Source of the DNA: Proluteimonas luteida
GTDB lineage: Bacteria; Pseudomonadota; Gammaproteobacteria; Xanthomonadales; Xanthomonadaceae
NCBI RefSeq assembly: GCF_021191695.1
Contig: NZ_JAIWPT010000012.1
Location: forward strand, 1-64,000
Direction of reading: 5' to 3'
Length of the DNA stretch: 64,000 bases
The translations under genes were made by a program, and so were the position numbers. The notes beneath the pieces were generated by a model. The model had not been told where the DNA came from. It searched no databases and saw only the letters and a list, made by a program, of their open reading frames with translations. How positions within the stretch are numbered: position 1 is the stretch's first letter; each line of letters begins with the position of its first letter. Positions 17,969-26,746 of this stretch are shown here, in pieces.

Positions 17969-18979
17969 ATGAGCATCGAACAGCTTGCCGAAACCGCCCT
18001 GGCCATGGTGGCCCCGGGCAAGGGCATCATCGCCATCGACGAATCGACGGCGACCATCGCCAAGCGGTTCGAGGGCGTCGGCATCGCCAACAACGAGGAG
18101 AACCGCCGCGCCTATCGCGAGCTGCTGCTGACCACCCCGGACCTGGCGCAGCACATCAGCGGCGCGATCCTGTTCGACGAGACCATCCGCCAGTCGACGA
18201 AGGCCGGCGTGCCGTTCGCGAAGTACCTGGCGGGGCAGGGCATCATCCCCGGCATCAAGGTCGACAAGGGCACGCACGCGCTGGCCGGCTTCCCGGGCGA
18301 GCTGGTGACCGAGGGCCTCGACGGCCTGCGCGCGCGGCTGGAGGAGTACTACAAGCTCGGTGCGCGTTTCGCCAAGTGGCGCGCGGTCATCAACATCGGC
18401 GAGGACATCCCCTCGGGCACCTGCATCGAGGCCAACGCGCATGCGCTGGCGCGTTATGCCGCGCTGTGCCAGGAGCAGGGCCTGGTGCCGATGGTCGAGC
18501 CGGAAGTGCTGATGGACGGCGACCACGACATCGAGACCTGCTACGAGGTCACCGAGGTCACGCTGCGCGCGCTGTTCGACGCGCTGTACAACCAGAACGT
18601 CACCCTCGAGGGCACGATCCTCAAGGCGTCGATGGTGCTGCCGGGCAAGGACAGCGGCGAGACCGCCGAGGTCGAGGAAGTCGCCGAGGCGACGCTGATG
18701 TGCTTGAAGTCGTCGGTGCCGGCGATCCTGCCGGGCATCGTGTTCCTGTCGGGCGGGCAGAGCGACGAGGCCGCGACCGCGCACCTGGACGCGATGAACC
18801 GCATGGGCCCGAACCCGTGGCCGCTGTCGTTCTCCTACGGGCGCGCGATGCAGTCGGCGGCGCTGAAGCTGTGGTCGCAGGACCTGGCCAACAATGTCGG
18901 CAAGGCCCAGGACACCGTGTTCGCCCGCGCCAGGGCCAACGGCCTGGCGGCGCAGGGCAAGTGGACCAGGGGCGCCTGA
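17969..18979 (+). CDS. fba: Fructose-bisphosphate aldolase, class I (eukaryote-type)
   Basis: The 336-residue enzyme cleaves fructose 1,6-bisphosphate through a Schiff base. KGIIAIDESTATIAKRF is the conserved start of class I aldolases, FAKWRAVINIG carries the active-site Lys/Arg pair, VPMVEPEVLMDG the Glu motif, and TILKASMVLPG the Schiff-base Lys; FLSGGQSDEAAT binds phosphate and the end reads SFSYGRAMQ. This is the animal/plant-type family rather than the class II zinc enzyme usual in enterobacteria, and is known from Xanthomonads. It has its own TATAAT box and a strong downstream terminator. Confidence 0.96.
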   Translation: MSIEQLAETALAMVAPGKGIIAIDESTATIAKRFEGVGIANNEENRRAYRELLLTTPDLAQHISGAILFDETIRQSTKAGVPFAKYLAGQGIIPGIKVDKGTHALAGFPGELVTEGLDGLRARLEEYYKLGARFAKWRAVINIGEDIPSGTCIEANAHALARYAALCQEQGLVPMVEPEVLMDGDHDIETCYEVTEVTLRALFDALYNQNVTLEGTILKASMVLPGKDSGETAEVEEVAEATLMCLKSSVPAILPGIVFLSGGQSDEAATAHLDAMNRMGPNPWPLSFSYGRAMQSAALKLWSQDLANNVGKAQDTVFARARANGLAAQGKWTRGA

Positions 18980-19011
18980 TCCGGCGGAGTTCCTGCCGGG
19001 CGCGAACGCAA

Positions 19012-19034
19012 CGCCGGCCCAGCGCCGGCGTTTT
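19012..19034. terminator. Terminator between the convergent aldolase and membrane-protein genes
   Basis: CGCCGGC (19012-19018) and GCCGGCG (19024-19030) form a 7-bp stem with a 5-base loop followed by TTTTT (19031-19035) on the plus strand. The T-run touches the stop codon of the convergent minus-strand gene, so the signal mainly serves fba. Confidence 0.88.
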
Positions 19035-19682
19035 TCATCGGCGATCCCTGGATGGCGGGTCCGGCGGCTGCGCCCGGCGCGCGGCGGCGCGCGCCGCGCC
19101 GCTTGCGGCGATGCGCCGGTCGGCGTGGTCGAGCAGCAGGTCCGACGCGGTCTTCAGCGCGATCACCAGCAGCAGCGTCGGCAGCGTGGCGGCCGCGTCG
19201 TCGACCGCGAACACCATCAGGTGCATCGGCACCACGCGCAGGTAGGGCAGGAACATCAGCGCGCCGAGGTTCGGCCGCCCGAGCAGGTCGGCGGCATGCT
19301 GCGCCGCCCAGGTGCGGCGCTGCGACAGGATGAAGGACACGCCGCATCCTGCCAGGATCGCGGCGTCGCGCCAGCCGTCCGGCAGGTGCCGCATGCACAG
19401 GAATGCCAGGTAGAAGGCGTGGAAGGCGCCGTAGTGCAGGGCGAAGAACGCCGCGGTGCTGCGTTTGCCGTCCTCGGTTTCCGGCACCGGCGCGTTGTTG
19501 GCGGTGAATCCCTCGGTGCTGAAGTCGCGCAGCGCCAGCATCCGCTTGCGCGCGTACCAGCCGATGACCACGCTCTGGATCCAGAACGGCCACAGCAGCC
19601 AGCCGATCGGCCAGTCGAAGACGACCGCCATGACCAGGGTCAGCAGGTTGGACAGCAGCAGGTCGCGGTCGGATCCGGTCAT
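19035..19682 (-). CDS. DUF6498-like membrane protein
   Basis: The 215-residue protein has about five to six hydrophobic segments, beginning LLSNLLTLVMAVVFDWPIGWLLWPFWIQSVVIGWYA, then ALHYGAFHAFYLAFLCM, AILAGCGVSFILS and TLLLVIALKTASDLLL. The WPFWIQSVVIG part and the later HADRR end resemble DUF6498 proteins of unknown function; the assignment is from overall pattern and is tentative. The ATG at 19682 is chosen because longer versions add a low-complexity, unlikely leader. It is convergent with fba and its C-terminus is Arg/Ala/Pro rich. Confidence 0.7.
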   Translation of the reverse strand: MTGSDRDLLLSNLLTLVMAVVFDWPIGWLLWPFWIQSVVIGWYARKRMLALRDFSTEGFTANNAPVPETEDGKRSTAAFFALHYGAFHAFYLAFLCMRHLPDGWRDAAILAGCGVSFILSQRRTWAAQHAADLLGRPNLGALMFLPYLRVVPMHLMVFAVDDAAATLPTLLLVIALKTASDLLLDHADRRIAASGAARAAARRAQPPDPPSRDRR

Positions 19683-19887
19683 GCATTCCCAACGCAGTGG
19701 CGCCGCGGTCGCGGCACAGGACATGGAACGCGGAACGGCGCCGTTTCCCGCCATGCGCACGGCATCGTCCGGTCCGCCGATGTTGCAACAGCGCGCGGAT
19801 CGATGCTGGTGGTCGGGTCGCGACGACCCTGTCGTCATGCCGTCCGCGCTGGCTTCTGATGCTCCTGATGCCGAGGAAGGATGCGCG

Positions 19888-20388
19888 ATGACCGCTGCAA
19901 GCCCACACCCCGGCCGGCTGCACGTCCCGTTGCCGGTCCACGACGCGATGCGCCGGGGGCGGCCCGTCGAGGCGGTCAGGCTGCTTCGCGCCGCCAATCC
20001 CGGATTGGGCCTGGACGATGCCAGGACCGCGATCGAGCGGCTTGCGCGCTATCCGTCGTCGACGCTGGAGGACGACGATCCCTATCGCCCGACCGATGGT
20101 GCCGCGCCCGCCGACTGCGGCACCGTGCCGACCGAGGTCGCGGCCAAGATCGCCACCGGCAATACCGGCGACGCGGCCAGGCGGCTGCGCGAGGCGCAGC
20201 CCGGGCTCAGCGAAAGCGAGGCGCGCGACACCGTCGAGCGCCTGGCCTCGCCATTGCTGCAGGAAGCGCGCACCGAAACCGTGGTGCGCGGCGACAGCGG
20301 CCGTCACGGCTGGCTCGGCTGGGTGCTGCTGCTGGTGGCGCTGGGCGTGGGCCTGGCGCTGCTGTCCGGCGGCGCCGGGGCGGCGTAG
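19888..20388 (+). CDS. Tail-anchored protein with two L7/L12 C-terminal-like repeats
   Basis: The 166-residue protein contains two similar helical modules, residues 19-52 (RGRPVEAVRLLRAANPGLGL then DDARTAIERL) and 86-119 (GNTGDAARRLREAQPGLSES then EARDTVERL). Their G-x-x-x-(E/D)-A-x-(R)-L-L-R-E-x-(N/Q)-P-G-L-x-x-x-(E/D)-A-(R)-x-x-(I/V)-E pattern is that of the ribosomal protein L7/L12 C-terminal domain, which some small bacterial proteins reuse. A hydrophobic helix (WLGWVLLLVALGVGLALL, about 142-160) anchors the C-terminus in the membrane. GGAAGG lies upstream of the ATG at 19888. It is divergent from the DUF6498-like gene and convergent with cysK. Function unknown. Confidence 0.72.
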   Translation: MTAASPHPGRLHVPLPVHDAMRRGRPVEAVRLLRAANPGLGLDDARTAIERLARYPSSTLEDDDPYRPTDGAAPADCGTVPTEVAAKIATGNTGDAARRLREAQPGLSESEARDTVERLASPLLQEARTETVVRGDSGRHGWLGWVLLLVALGVGLALLSGGAGAA

Positions 20389-20424
20389 GGGCGCGGCCGC
20401 CAGCTGACACGACCGGCGGGTCGC

Positions 20425-21384
20425 CTACGGCAGTCCGGCCAGCCAGTCGTCGTCGGAGCCTTCGTTGACGTCGGCGAACAGCGGGGTCGAGAAGTAGCGC
20501 TCGCCGGTGTCGGGCAGCATCGCCAGGATCACGTCGCCGTCGCGTGCGGTCTTGGCGACTTCCAGCGCCGCGGCGACGGTCGCGCCGGCGGAGATGCCGA
20601 CGAAGATCCCTTCCTCGGCCGCCAGCTGGCGCGCGACCTCGATCGCGCGGGTGTCCTCGACCGACAGCACCTGCGCGGCGACGGCGCGGTCCAGCACTTC
20701 CGGCACGAAGTCCGGGGTCCAGCCCTGGATCTTGTGCGGCGACCAGTCCTTGCCCTGCAGCAGCGCCGCACCGGCCGGCTCGCAGGCGGTCACCTTGACC
20801 TCGGGGCGTGCGACCTTCAGCACCTCGCCGACCCCGGTCAGGGTGCCGCCGGTGCCCCAGCCGGTGACGAAGTGGTCGAGCCGGCGGCCGGCGAAGTCGC
20901 GCAGGATCTCGGCGGCGGTGGTGTTGCGGTGATAGGCCGGATTGGCCGGGTTGGTGAACTGGCTGGCTAGGAACCAGCCGTGCTGCTCGGCCAGTTCGCG
21001 GGCCTTGCGCACCATGCCGGTGCCGCGCTCGGCGGCAGGAGTCAGGATCACCTTGGCGCCGTAGGCGCGCATCAGCTTGCGGCGTTCGATCGAGAAGGTC
21101 TCGACCATCGTCGCCACGAACTTGTAGCCGCGTGCGGCGCAGACCATCGCCAATGCGACGCCGGTGTTGCCCGAGGTCGCCTCGACCACGGTATCGCCGG
21201 GCTTGAGCAGGCCGCGCTGCTCGGCATCGAGGATGATCGCCAGCGCCAGCCGGTCCTTGACCGAGCCGCCGGGATTGAAGGACTCGACCTTGGCGTAGAG
21301 TTCCACGTTCGACGGTGCGACCCGGTGCAGGCGCACGATGGGGGTGTTGCCGACGGTCTGGAGGATGCTGTCGTACAGGGCCAT
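20425..21384 (-). CDS. cysK: Cysteine synthase A (O-acetylserine sulfhydrylase)
   Basis: The 319-residue PLP enzyme makes cysteine from O-acetylserine and sulfide. GNTPIVRLHRV is the substrate loop, SFNPGGSVKDRLAL holds the PLP Lys, EATSGNTGVALA binds the substrate carboxylate, and GWGTGGTLTGVGEVL the phosphate of PLP. The start at 21384 gives MALYDSILQTVGNTP, the usual beginning; longer starts add an unconserved leader. It is divergent from the RND efflux operon, and a 10-bp palindrome in an AT-rich island separates the two. Confidence 0.95.
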   Translation of the reverse strand: MALYDSILQTVGNTPIVRLHRVAPSNVELYAKVESFNPGGSVKDRLALAIILDAEQRGLLKPGDTVVEATSGNTGVALAMVCAARGYKFVATMVETFSIERRKLMRAYGAKVILTPAAERGTGMVRKARELAEQHGWFLASQFTNPANPAYHRNTTAAEILRDFAGRRLDHFVTGWGTGGTLTGVGEVLKVARPEVKVTACEPAGAALLQGKDWSPHKIQGWTPDFVPEVLDRAVAAQVLSVEDTRAIEVARQLAAEEGIFVGISAGATVAAALEVAKTARDGDVILAMLPDTGERYFSTPLFADVNEGSDDDWLAGLP

Positions 21385-21562
21385 GGGATGCCTCGGTGCG
21401 GGCGCGGCGCGCGGTACTCCAGACTGGGGCAAAACGCACGCGCGCACCATCGGTTGACGTGGAACGCTGTTTTTTCATATCAGCTGATGGCACAGGTCGC
21501 GTCACGGGCCTGCGGGTAATATCGGGCGGTTTTCACGACCGCTGCCAGGCCCACCCTTGTCC
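21385..21562. promoter_or_regulatory. Divergent cysK / RND-efflux control region
   Basis: The AT-rich island at 21454-21490 contains TTGACG (21454-21459), a T6 tract and CATATC at a spacing usable for a plus-strand promoter, and the perfect palindrome ATCAGCTGAT (21479-21488). A second AT-rich hexamer, TAATAT (21517-21522), could serve as -10 for the efflux genes. Which protein binds the palindrome cannot be told; no regulator gene is adjacent. Confidence 0.45.
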
Positions 21563-22681
21563 ATGTTTCCGCTTCGCCCCTCGCCATCGCCTGTCCAGCG
21601 GTTCCGTCTGTCCCTCGCCATCGGCGCGCTGGCGCTGTTGTCGGCCTGCGGTGGCGGCAAGCCGGTGGGCGCTCCGGGCGCCGGCGCGTCCGCGGTCCCG
21701 GTGACCACCACGGTGGTGGCGCCGCGCGAGTGGCACGACACGATCGCCGCGCTCGGCACCGTGAATGCGCGCGAGTCGATCACGGTGACGGCGAAGGTCA
21801 GCGAGACCGTCGAGCGCGTGCATTTCGACAGCGGCGACGACGTGGCGGCCGGCGCGGTGCTGGTCACCCTGTCGGGCAACCAGCAGCAGGCCACGCTGCA
21901 GGCGGCGGAAGCCGCGGCGGCCGATGCCGAGCAGCAGTACCGGCGCGGCAACGAACTGGCGGCCCAGCAGCTGATCGCGCGCGCCTCGGTCGATACCCTG
22001 CGCGCGACCCGCGACAGCGCCCGCGCCCGCGTCGCCGAGATGCGCGCCAACATCGGCGACCGCAACATCCGTGCCCCGTTCGCCGGCGTGCTCGGCATCC
22101 GCCAGGTCAGCCCCGGCGCGCTGGTCACCCCGGGCACGCCGATCGCCACGCTCGACGACATCTCGTCGGTCTACGTCGACTTCCCGGTGCCCGAGACCCG
22201 CCTGGCGCGGGTCGCGCCGGGCCAGCCGCTGGCCGGCCGCAGCGCCGCGTACCCGGGCCAGCTGTTCGAGGGCGAGGTGCAGACCATCGACACCCGCATC
22301 GACCCGGCCTCGCGCGCGGTCACCGTGCGCGGCAGCTTCGCCAACCCCGACCGCAGGCTGCATCCGGGCATGCTGATCCAGGTGCAGCTGCAGCAGCGTG
22401 CCCGGCAGGCGATGATGGTGCCGGAGATCGCGGTGATCCAGGTCGGCCGCGACACCTTCGTCTACCTGGTCGGCGAGGACGAGACCGTGAGCCAGGCGCC
22501 GATCGACGTCGGCGTGCGCGAGGACGGGCTGGTGGAGGTCGTCGAGGGCCTGGCGCCGGGTGACCGCATCGTCGTCGACGGCACCGGCAAGCTGCGCCCG
22601 GGCATGACCATCACCGAGGGCACCGTGGCCGAGGCCAAGGCGCAACCGGCCGATACCGGCACGGACGGTCCCGCGGAATGA
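21563..22681 (+). CDS. RND efflux periplasmic adaptor (membrane fusion lipoprotein)
   Basis: The 372-residue adaptor links an inner-membrane RND pump to an outer-membrane channel. A lipoprotein signal (LALLSACGGG) puts the acylated Cys near residue 34. VETITVTAKVSETVERVHFDSGDDV is split over the first lipoyl half, a coiled hairpin rich in Ala/Gln follows (QQATLQAAEAAAADAEQQY), then RAPFAGVLGIRQVSPGALV is the second lipoyl half, and beta-barrel and membrane-proximal domains end the protein. An in-frame TTG lies 6 bp before the ATG. Its stop overlaps the pump gene start (ATGA). No TolC-like gene is near. Confidence 0.9.
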   Translation: MFPLRPSPSPVQRFRLSLAIGALALLSACGGGKPVGAPGAGASAVPVTTTVVAPREWHDTIAALGTVNARESITVTAKVSETVERVHFDSGDDVAAGAVLVTLSGNQQQATLQAAEAAAADAEQQYRRGNELAAQQLIARASVDTLRATRDSARARVAEMRANIGDRNIRAPFAGVLGIRQVSPGALVTPGTPIATLDDISSVYVDFPVPETRLARVAPGQPLAGRSAAYPGQLFEGEVQTIDTRIDPASRAVTVRGSFANPDRRLHPGMLIQVQLQQRARQAMMVPEIAVIQVGRDTFVYLVGEDETVSQAPIDVGVREDGLVEVVEGLAPGDRIVVDGTGKLRPGMTITEGTVAEAKAQPADTGTDGPAE

Positions 22682-25600
22682 AGCTCTCCGACATCTCGAT
22701 CCGCCGCCCGGTGTTCGCGGTGGTCATCAGCCTGCTGCTGGTGGTGCTGGGCATCATGGCGTTCAGCCGGCTGACGCTGCGCGAACTGCCGAACATCGAC
22801 CCGCCGATCGTCTCGGTCGACGTCAGCTATCCCGGCGCCTCGGCCGCGGTCGTCGAGACCCGCATCACCCAGATCCTCGAGGACGCGCTGGCCGGCATCG
22901 AAGGCATCCGCACGATCGAGTCGCGCAGCCGCAACGGCCGCGCCGACGCCACCATCGAGTTCAACCTGACCCGCGACATCGAGGCCGCCGCCAACGACGT
23001 GCGCGATGCGATCAGCCGCGTCGCCGACCGCATGCCGATCGAGGCGGACCCGCCGGAGATCTCCAAGGTCGAGGCCGACGCCGACCCGATCATGTGGCTG
23101 AACATGCGCTCCACGACGATGGACACGATGGAGCTCAGCGACTACGCCGACCGCTACATCGTCGACCGCCTGTCGTCGCTCGACGGCGTGGCCCGGGTGC
23201 AGCTCAGCGGCGCGCAGCGCTACGCGATGCGGATCTGGCTCGACCGCGACGCGATGGCCGCGCGCAACGTCACCGCCAACGAGGTCGAGACCGCGCTGCG
23301 CGAGCAGAACGTCGAGCTGCCCGCCGGCAGCATCGAGTCGCAGGACCGCGACTTCACCCTGCGCGTGGAGCGCGGCTTCCGCGAGCCGGACCAGTTCGCG
23401 CAGATCCCGATCCGCCGCGACGCCAACGGCTACGTGATCCGCATGGGCGACGTCGCCAGCGTCGAGCTCGGGGTCGAGGAGCGGCGCTCGTACATGCGCA
23501 GCAATTCGGTCCCCAACGTCGGGCTGGGCATCGTGCGCACGTCGATCGCCAATGCGCTGGACGTGGCGACCGCGGCGCGCGCCGAGGCCGCGCGCATCCA
23601 GCAGACCCTGCCGGAAGGCACCGAGATCTTCGTCGCCGCCGACAACACGGTGTTCATCGATGCGGCGATCACCCGCGTCTACTGGACCCTGTTCGAGGCG
23701 ATGGCCCTGGTGTTCGTGGTCATCTGGCTGTTCCTCGGCAGCCTGCGTGCGGCGCTGATCCCGGCGGTCACCGTGCCGGTGTGCCTGATCGCGGCGTTCA
23801 TCGCGCTGTATGCGTTCGGTTTCTCGATCAACCTGCTGACCCTGCTCGCGCTGGTGCTGTGCATCGGGCTGGTGGTCGACGACGCGATCATCGTGCTGGA
23901 GAACGTGCAGCGCCGCGCCGACCTGGGCGAGCCGCCGCTGGTGGCCGCGCGCCGCGGCACCGCGCAGGTCGCGTTCGCGGTGATCGCCACGACCGCGGTG
24001 CTGGTCGCGGTGTTCCTGCCGGTCGGGTTCATGGAAGGCAATTCCGGCCGCCTGTTCCGCGAGCTTTCGGTCGCGCTGGCGGGCGCGGTGGCGCTGTCGG
24101 CGTTCATCGCGCTGACCCTGACGCCGATGATGTGTTCCAAGCTGGTGCGTCCGCACGGCAAGCAGCGCGGTTTCAATGCCTGGATGAACCGCCAGCTCGG
24201 CCGGCTCAGCGACGGTTACGGCCGGCGCATCGACGGACTGGTGGCGCTGCCGCGCACGCGGCTGCTGCTGTTGCTGCTGGCCGCGATGACGGCATGCGCG
24301 GTGGCCGCGGTGCTGCTGTTCTGGCGCGTCCCCAGCGAACTGTCCCCGGCCGAGGACCGCGGCCGGTTCATGGTCGGCATCGACGGCCCAGAAGGCGCGG
24401 GCTTCGACTATACCGTCGGCCAGATGCAGCAGGTCGAGGCGATCTTCGCCGGCTATGTCGGCGACGACCAGCCGATCGAGCGCGCCAATTCGCGGGTGCC
24501 GCGCGGCTGGGGCGGCAGCGAGGACATGCACACCGGGCAGGTGATCGTGTTCCTGCAGGACTGGCGCAAGCGCAGCACCAGCACCGCCGACATCGTCGAG
24601 CAGCTGCGCGGCGAGTTTGCCCAGCTGCCCGGCGTGCAGGCCCGCGCCAACGTGCCCGGCGGCCTGGTCGGCAGCCGCGGCCAGCGCTACCAGCTGGTGC
24701 TCGGCGGTCCCGACTACGCCGAGATCGCGCAATGGCGCGACCGCATGCTCGCGCGCATGCGCGAGAACCCCGGCATCCAGGATCCGGATTCGGACTACAA
24801 GGAAACCCGGCCGCAGATGCGCGTCGACATCGACCGCGCGCGCGCCGCCGACCTCGGCGTGTCGGTGCAGGAGATCGGCCGCACGCTGGAGACGATGATG
24901 GGCTCGCGCCAGGTCACGACCTTCGTCGACAACGGCGAGGAGTACGACGTGATCCTGCAGGCCGGGCGCGAACGGCGGATGACGCCGGGCGATCTCGCCG
25001 ACACCTTCGTGCGCGGCCATGGCGATGCGCTGGTCCCGCTGTCGAACCTGGTGACGCTCAGCGAGATCGCCGAGCCGGGCAGCTTCAACCGCTTCAACCG
25101 CCTGCGCGCGATCACCATCGCCGCCGGTCTTTCCCCCGGCTACTCGATGGGCGAGGCGCTGGAATGGACCCGCCAGGTCGCCGCCGAGGAACTGCCCGAC
25201 TACGCCCAGATCGACTGGAAGGGCGAAAGCCGCGAGTTCCAGGAGGCCGGCGGCGCGGTGCTGCTGACCTTCGCGATGGCGCTGCTGATCGTCTACTTGG
25301 TGCTGGCCGCGCAGTTCGAGAGTTTCGTGCATCCGCTGGTGATCATGCTGACGGTGCCGCTGGCGGTGCTCGGCGCGCTGATCGGGCTGTGGGCGACCGG
25401 CGGCACGCTGAACCTGTTCAGCCAGATCGGCATCGTCATGCTGATCGGCCTGGCGGCGAAGAACGGCATCCTGATCGTCGAGTTCGCCAACCAGCTGCGC
25501 GACGAGGGCAGGAGCGTGCGCGAGGCGATCGGCGAAGCCTCGGCGGTGCGCCTGCGGCCGATCCTGATGACCTCGGCGGCCACCATCATGGGCGCGATCC

Positions 25601-25812
25601 CGCTGGTGGCCGCCGGCGGCCCCGGTTCGGCCAGTCGCGCGACGATCGGCGTGGTGGTGATCTTCGGCGTCGCGTTCTCGACGCTGCTGTCGCTGTTCGT
25701 GGTGCCGGCGTTCTATGCGCTGCTGGCGCCGTTCACCCGTTCGCCCGAAGCGCTTGCGCGCGAACTCGAGCGGCTCGAGGCGGAGACCCCGGCGGTCGGC
25801 GGCCACGCCTGA
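22678..25812 (+). CDS. RND multidrug efflux pump (HAE1 type)
   Basis: The 1044-residue proton-driven pump has the family's N-terminal SIRRPVFAVVISLLLVVLG helix, two large periplasmic loops and twelve transmembrane helices. The proton relay in TM4 is GLVVDDAIIVLENV with two Asp; TM10-11 contain IGLAAKNGILIVEFANQLRD, and FRELSVALAGAVALSAFIALTLTP is the conserved TM5-6 part. Such pumps expel hydrophobic drugs, dyes or solvents with the adaptor encoded just upstream (4-bp overlap). The nearest named relatives are MexB/MdtB-like, but the substrate is not decided by sequence. Confidence 0.94.
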   Translation: MKLSDISIRRPVFAVVISLLLVVLGIMAFSRLTLRELPNIDPPIVSVDVSYPGASAAVVETRITQILEDALAGIEGIRTIESRSRNGRADATIEFNLTRDIEAAANDVRDAISRVADRMPIEADPPEISKVEADADPIMWLNMRSTTMDTMELSDYADRYIVDRLSSLDGVARVQLSGAQRYAMRIWLDRDAMAARNVTANEVETALREQNVELPAGSIESQDRDFTLRVERGFREPDQFAQIPIRRDANGYVIRMGDVASVELGVEERRSYMRSNSVPNVGLGIVRTSIANALDVATAARAEAARIQQTLPEGTEIFVAADNTVFIDAAITRVYWTLFEAMALVFVVIWLFLGSLRAALIPAVTVPVCLIAAFIALYAFGFSINLLTLLALVLCIGLVVDDAIIVLENVQRRADLGEPPLVAARRGTAQVAFAVIATTAVLVAVFLPVGFMEGNSGRLFRELSVALAGAVALSAFIALTLTPMMCSKLVRPHGKQRGFNAWMNRQLGRLSDGYGRRIDGLVALPRTRLLLLLLAAMTACAVAAVLLFWRVPSELSPAEDRGRFMVGIDGPEGAGFDYTVGQMQQVEAIFAGYVGDDQPIERANSRVPRGWGGSEDMHTGQVIVFLQDWRKRSTSTADIVEQLRGEFAQLPGVQARANVPGGLVGSRGQRYQLVLGGPDYAEIAQWRDRMLARMRENPGIQDPDSDYKETRPQMRVDIDRARAADLGVSVQEIGRTLETMMGSRQVTTFVDNGEEYDVILQAGRERRMTPGDLADTFVRGHGDALVPLSNLVTLSEIAEPGSFNRFNRLRAITIAAGLSPGYSMGEALEWTRQVAAEELPDYAQIDWKGESREFQEAGGAVLLTFAMALLIVYLVLAAQFESFVHPLVIMLTVPLAVLGALIGLWATGGTLNLFSQIGIVMLIGLAAKNGILIVEFANQLRDEGRSVREAIGEASAVRLRPILMTSAATIMGAIPLVAAGGPGSASRATIGVVVIFGVAFSTLLSLFVVPAFYALLAPFTRSPEALARELERLEAETPAVGGHA

Positions 25813-26086
25813 AGAAGAACCGGGGTCGGCGCGCATTTCCCGGATCGCAGGGCGGGCCAGCGTCCCGACACCAGGACGCCCGATCGAGCCGTGTCGGGTG
25901 GCTCCACCGACTTGCGCGAACCCGGATGCCCCGCGCATGTCGGCCGCGTGGGGCCGACCTACGATCCTGCGCAGGTCGGGGCAACGCCCCCGACGCCAGG
26001 ACCTGCCGGGGCGGCGCGGCCCTCGCCAGATCCGGGAAGAACGTGCACGCTGTCCCCGGGTTTTTCCAGATCGCGGTGCTTTCAAG
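25813..26086. repeat. Intergenic repeat block after the RND operon (inverted TAGGTCGG family copy)
   Basis: Between the efflux genes and the acetyltransferase gene lies a degenerate block; 25934-26000 carries GTCGGCCGCGTGGGGCCGACC, CTACGATC and GGGGCAACGCCCCCGACGCC-type segments, which are the reverse complement of parts of the 14119-14434 units. Weaker similarity (GTCCCGACACCAGGACGCCC, GATCCGGGAAGA) extends to both sides. No gene is visible. Confidence 0.65.
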
Positions 26087-26632
26087 ATGGCGACACCCTG
26101 GGACACGGTCCGCCTCGACGGCGACGGTTTCGTGCTGCGCCGCTGGCGCGGCGACGACATCGATGCGCTGCTGCGGCATGCCGACGATGCCGCGGTCGTG
26201 CGCGGCCTCAGCGACCGCTTCCCGCATCCCTATACCCGCGCCGACGGCGAGGCTTTCCTGGCCGGCCGGGTCGTCGACCTGTCCGGTCCGGTGCTGGCGA
26301 TCGAGATCGACGGCGCGGCCTGTGGCGGCATCGGCATCCGCCAGGGCGCGGGCGAGCGTGCGCACGGCGCCGAGCTCGGCTACTGGCTGGGACGCGCGTA
26401 CTGGAACCGCGGCGTCATGCGCCGGGTCGTCGCGCGCTACCTGCCGTGGGTCATGGACGCGCTGGCGCTTTCGCGGCTGCAGGCCAACGTGCTCGACATC
26501 AATCCGGCCTCGGCGCGCGTGCTGCAGCACAACGGCTTCGTCGAGGAGGGCCGGCTGCGCGGCGCGGTGCGCAAGCCCGACGGCCTGCACGACCTGCGCG
26601 TGTTCGGCCTGCTGCGCGATCCGCCGGGGTAG
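26087..26632 (+). CDS. GNAT family N-acetyltransferase (RimJ/RimL type)
   Basis: The 181-residue protein belongs to the acetyl-CoA-dependent GNAT group resembling ribosomal-protein acetyltransferases: FVLRRWRGDDIDALL at the N-terminus, GGIGIRQG for strand beta4, ELGYWLGRAYWNRGVM for the acetyl-CoA pyrophosphate loop region, and RLQANVLDINPASARVLQHNGF, which is the typical C-terminal acetyl-CoA/substrate motif. The target (protein N-terminus or small amine) is unknown. The start at 26087 follows a repeat block and lacks a strong ribosome-binding site. A separate gene, with the symporter gene following 114 bp later. Confidence 0.88.
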   Translation: MATPWDTVRLDGDGFVLRRWRGDDIDALLRHADDAAVVRGLSDRFPHPYTRADGEAFLAGRVVDLSGPVLAIEIDGAACGGIGIRQGAGERAHGAELGYWLGRAYWNRGVMRRVVARYLPWVMDALALSRLQANVLDINPASARVLQHNGFVEEGRLRGAVRKPDGLHDLRVFGLLRDPPG

Positions 26633-26746
26633 GCATGCGGCGTGGGCACGCCGACGCGCGCGGGCTGCGCAGGCGCGTCGCTTTCGTGCAGAATCGAGCG
26701 TTCGCGTGCGACACGCGCCCTCCCACCGAAACCCGGAGCCCGCTCG

